This document shows positions 4,904-5,146 of a stretch of DNA of 5,146 nucleotides, one piece after another. Both the position numbers and the translations under genes were made by a program. Source of the stretch: an uncultured Desulfobulbaceae bacterium (GTDB taxonomy: Bacteria; Desulfobacterota; Desulfobulbia; Desulfobulbales; Desulfobulbaceae); the NCBI GenBank assembly GCA_945787305.1, contig CALZIH010000371.1, positions 1 to 5,146 on the forward strand, given 5' to 3'. The notes under the pieces were generated by a model. It saw only the letters and a list, made by a program, of their open reading frames with translations, did not search any database and had not been told where the DNA came from. Every line of letters starts with the position of its first letter. Positions within the stretch are counted from its first letter, which is position 1.

Positions 4904-4951
4904 TCATTGTTATTCCGTGCAGTGCAAACGGGGTTTTAGACTTTTTGCAAG
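4904..4951. repeat. Repeat element copy B (48 bp, pairs with 1579-1626)
   Basis: It matches 36 of 48 bases of copy A in the leader of the ferredoxin/AAA+ operon, in the same orientation. On its minus strand the sequence starts CTTGCAAAAAGTC, a run that I recall from intergenic repeats of sulfate-reducing bacteria, but I cannot confirm this here. No gene starts just downstream of it on either strand, which argues against it being simply a shared promoter. Confidence 0.55.
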
Positions 4952-5146
4952 TTCATCTTTATTGGCAGCTTATCCTATCAGTGCGGGCAATGATATTATT
5001 GGCTCGTTGGAAATGAATACGGGATTGTTCAGGGGTGCCGAATTTCCAGGTGCTTGAGAGCAAGGAGGGGGACTGCACGGGAATTTAACAAGTTCATTTA
5101 CAGATGATCAGGCAAACGAGGTAAAGAGACTCCAAGCCATCCGGTT
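4952..5146. other. Window edge without a confident gene; possible plus-strand gene start
   Basis: No frame with ATG and a good ribosome-binding site reaches a recognisable product. A strong AAGGAGG motif at about 5061-5067 is followed, after four bases, by a CTG (5073-5075) whose frame stays open to the edge and ends with the plausible helix TDDQANEVKRLQAIR. This could be the start of a plus-strand gene with an unusual CTG codon, or chance. The remaining sequence shows nothing else. Confidence 0.2.

Noticed and set aside
1..5146. CRISPR array, tRNA, rRNA, transposase or integrase
   Set aside because: No regularly spaced direct repeats, no cloverleaf or rRNA-like sequence and no recombinase motifs were seen on either strand.

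Overview
The window looks like chromosome of a Gram-negative anaerobe. A signal-peptide-bearing outer-membrane beta-barrel protein, a ferredoxin-like protein whose sequence resembles those of sulfate reducers, a PAS/GGDEF protein and many dispersed intergenic repeats suggest Desulfobacterota. That taxonomic guess is inference from protein style only. All recognisable genes are on the minus strand, so transcription runs from high to low coordinates.

Layout from left to right: (i) 1-195 is non-coding and holds a diverged copy of a dispersed repeat; (ii) 196-1512 is a two-gene operon, a 71-residue ferredoxin-like protein lacking half of its cluster cysteines followed three bases later by a 365-residue AAA+ ATPase; (iii) 1513-1644 is its leader, with one copy of a second repeat and a possible terminator of the gene upstream; (iv) 1645-3101 is a PAS/GGDEF gene broken near its 5' end, with a 51-codon coiled-coil start in one frame and the rest in the -1 frame; (v) 3117-3260 is a decayed copy of a small secreted protein that lost its start codon and signal peptide; (vi) 3364-3679 has no gene and ends in a strong hairpin; (vii) 3680-4228 is an outer-membrane beta-barrel protein; (viii) 4361-4636 is the intact small secreted or lipoprotein-like paralogue of (v); (ix) 4637-5146 holds a hairpin leader, the best repeat copy, another hairpin and the second copy of the other repeat, with no confident gene.

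The strongest unexpected structure is a duplicated module. The small exported protein gene, its ribosome-binding region and a 51-base element upstream of it occur twice (3117-3363 and 4361-4781). One copy is intact and sits before the beta-barrel gene. The other is decayed and sits 15 bases before the coiled-coil start of the GGDEF gene. A third, weaker copy of the upstream element lies at 95-125.

Functionally, the AAA+ protein and its degenerate ferredoxin partner are the best candidate for an undescribed two-component unit. The partner keeps the ferredoxin skeleton but only two of four ligands for each cluster, so it may be a structural or regulatory subunit, or a substrate, rather than an electron carrier. 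The GGDEF protein keeps its metal-binding acidic residues but lacks usual guanine-contacting residues and the inhibitory site. No CRISPR array, tRNA, rRNA, transposase or integrase was seen.
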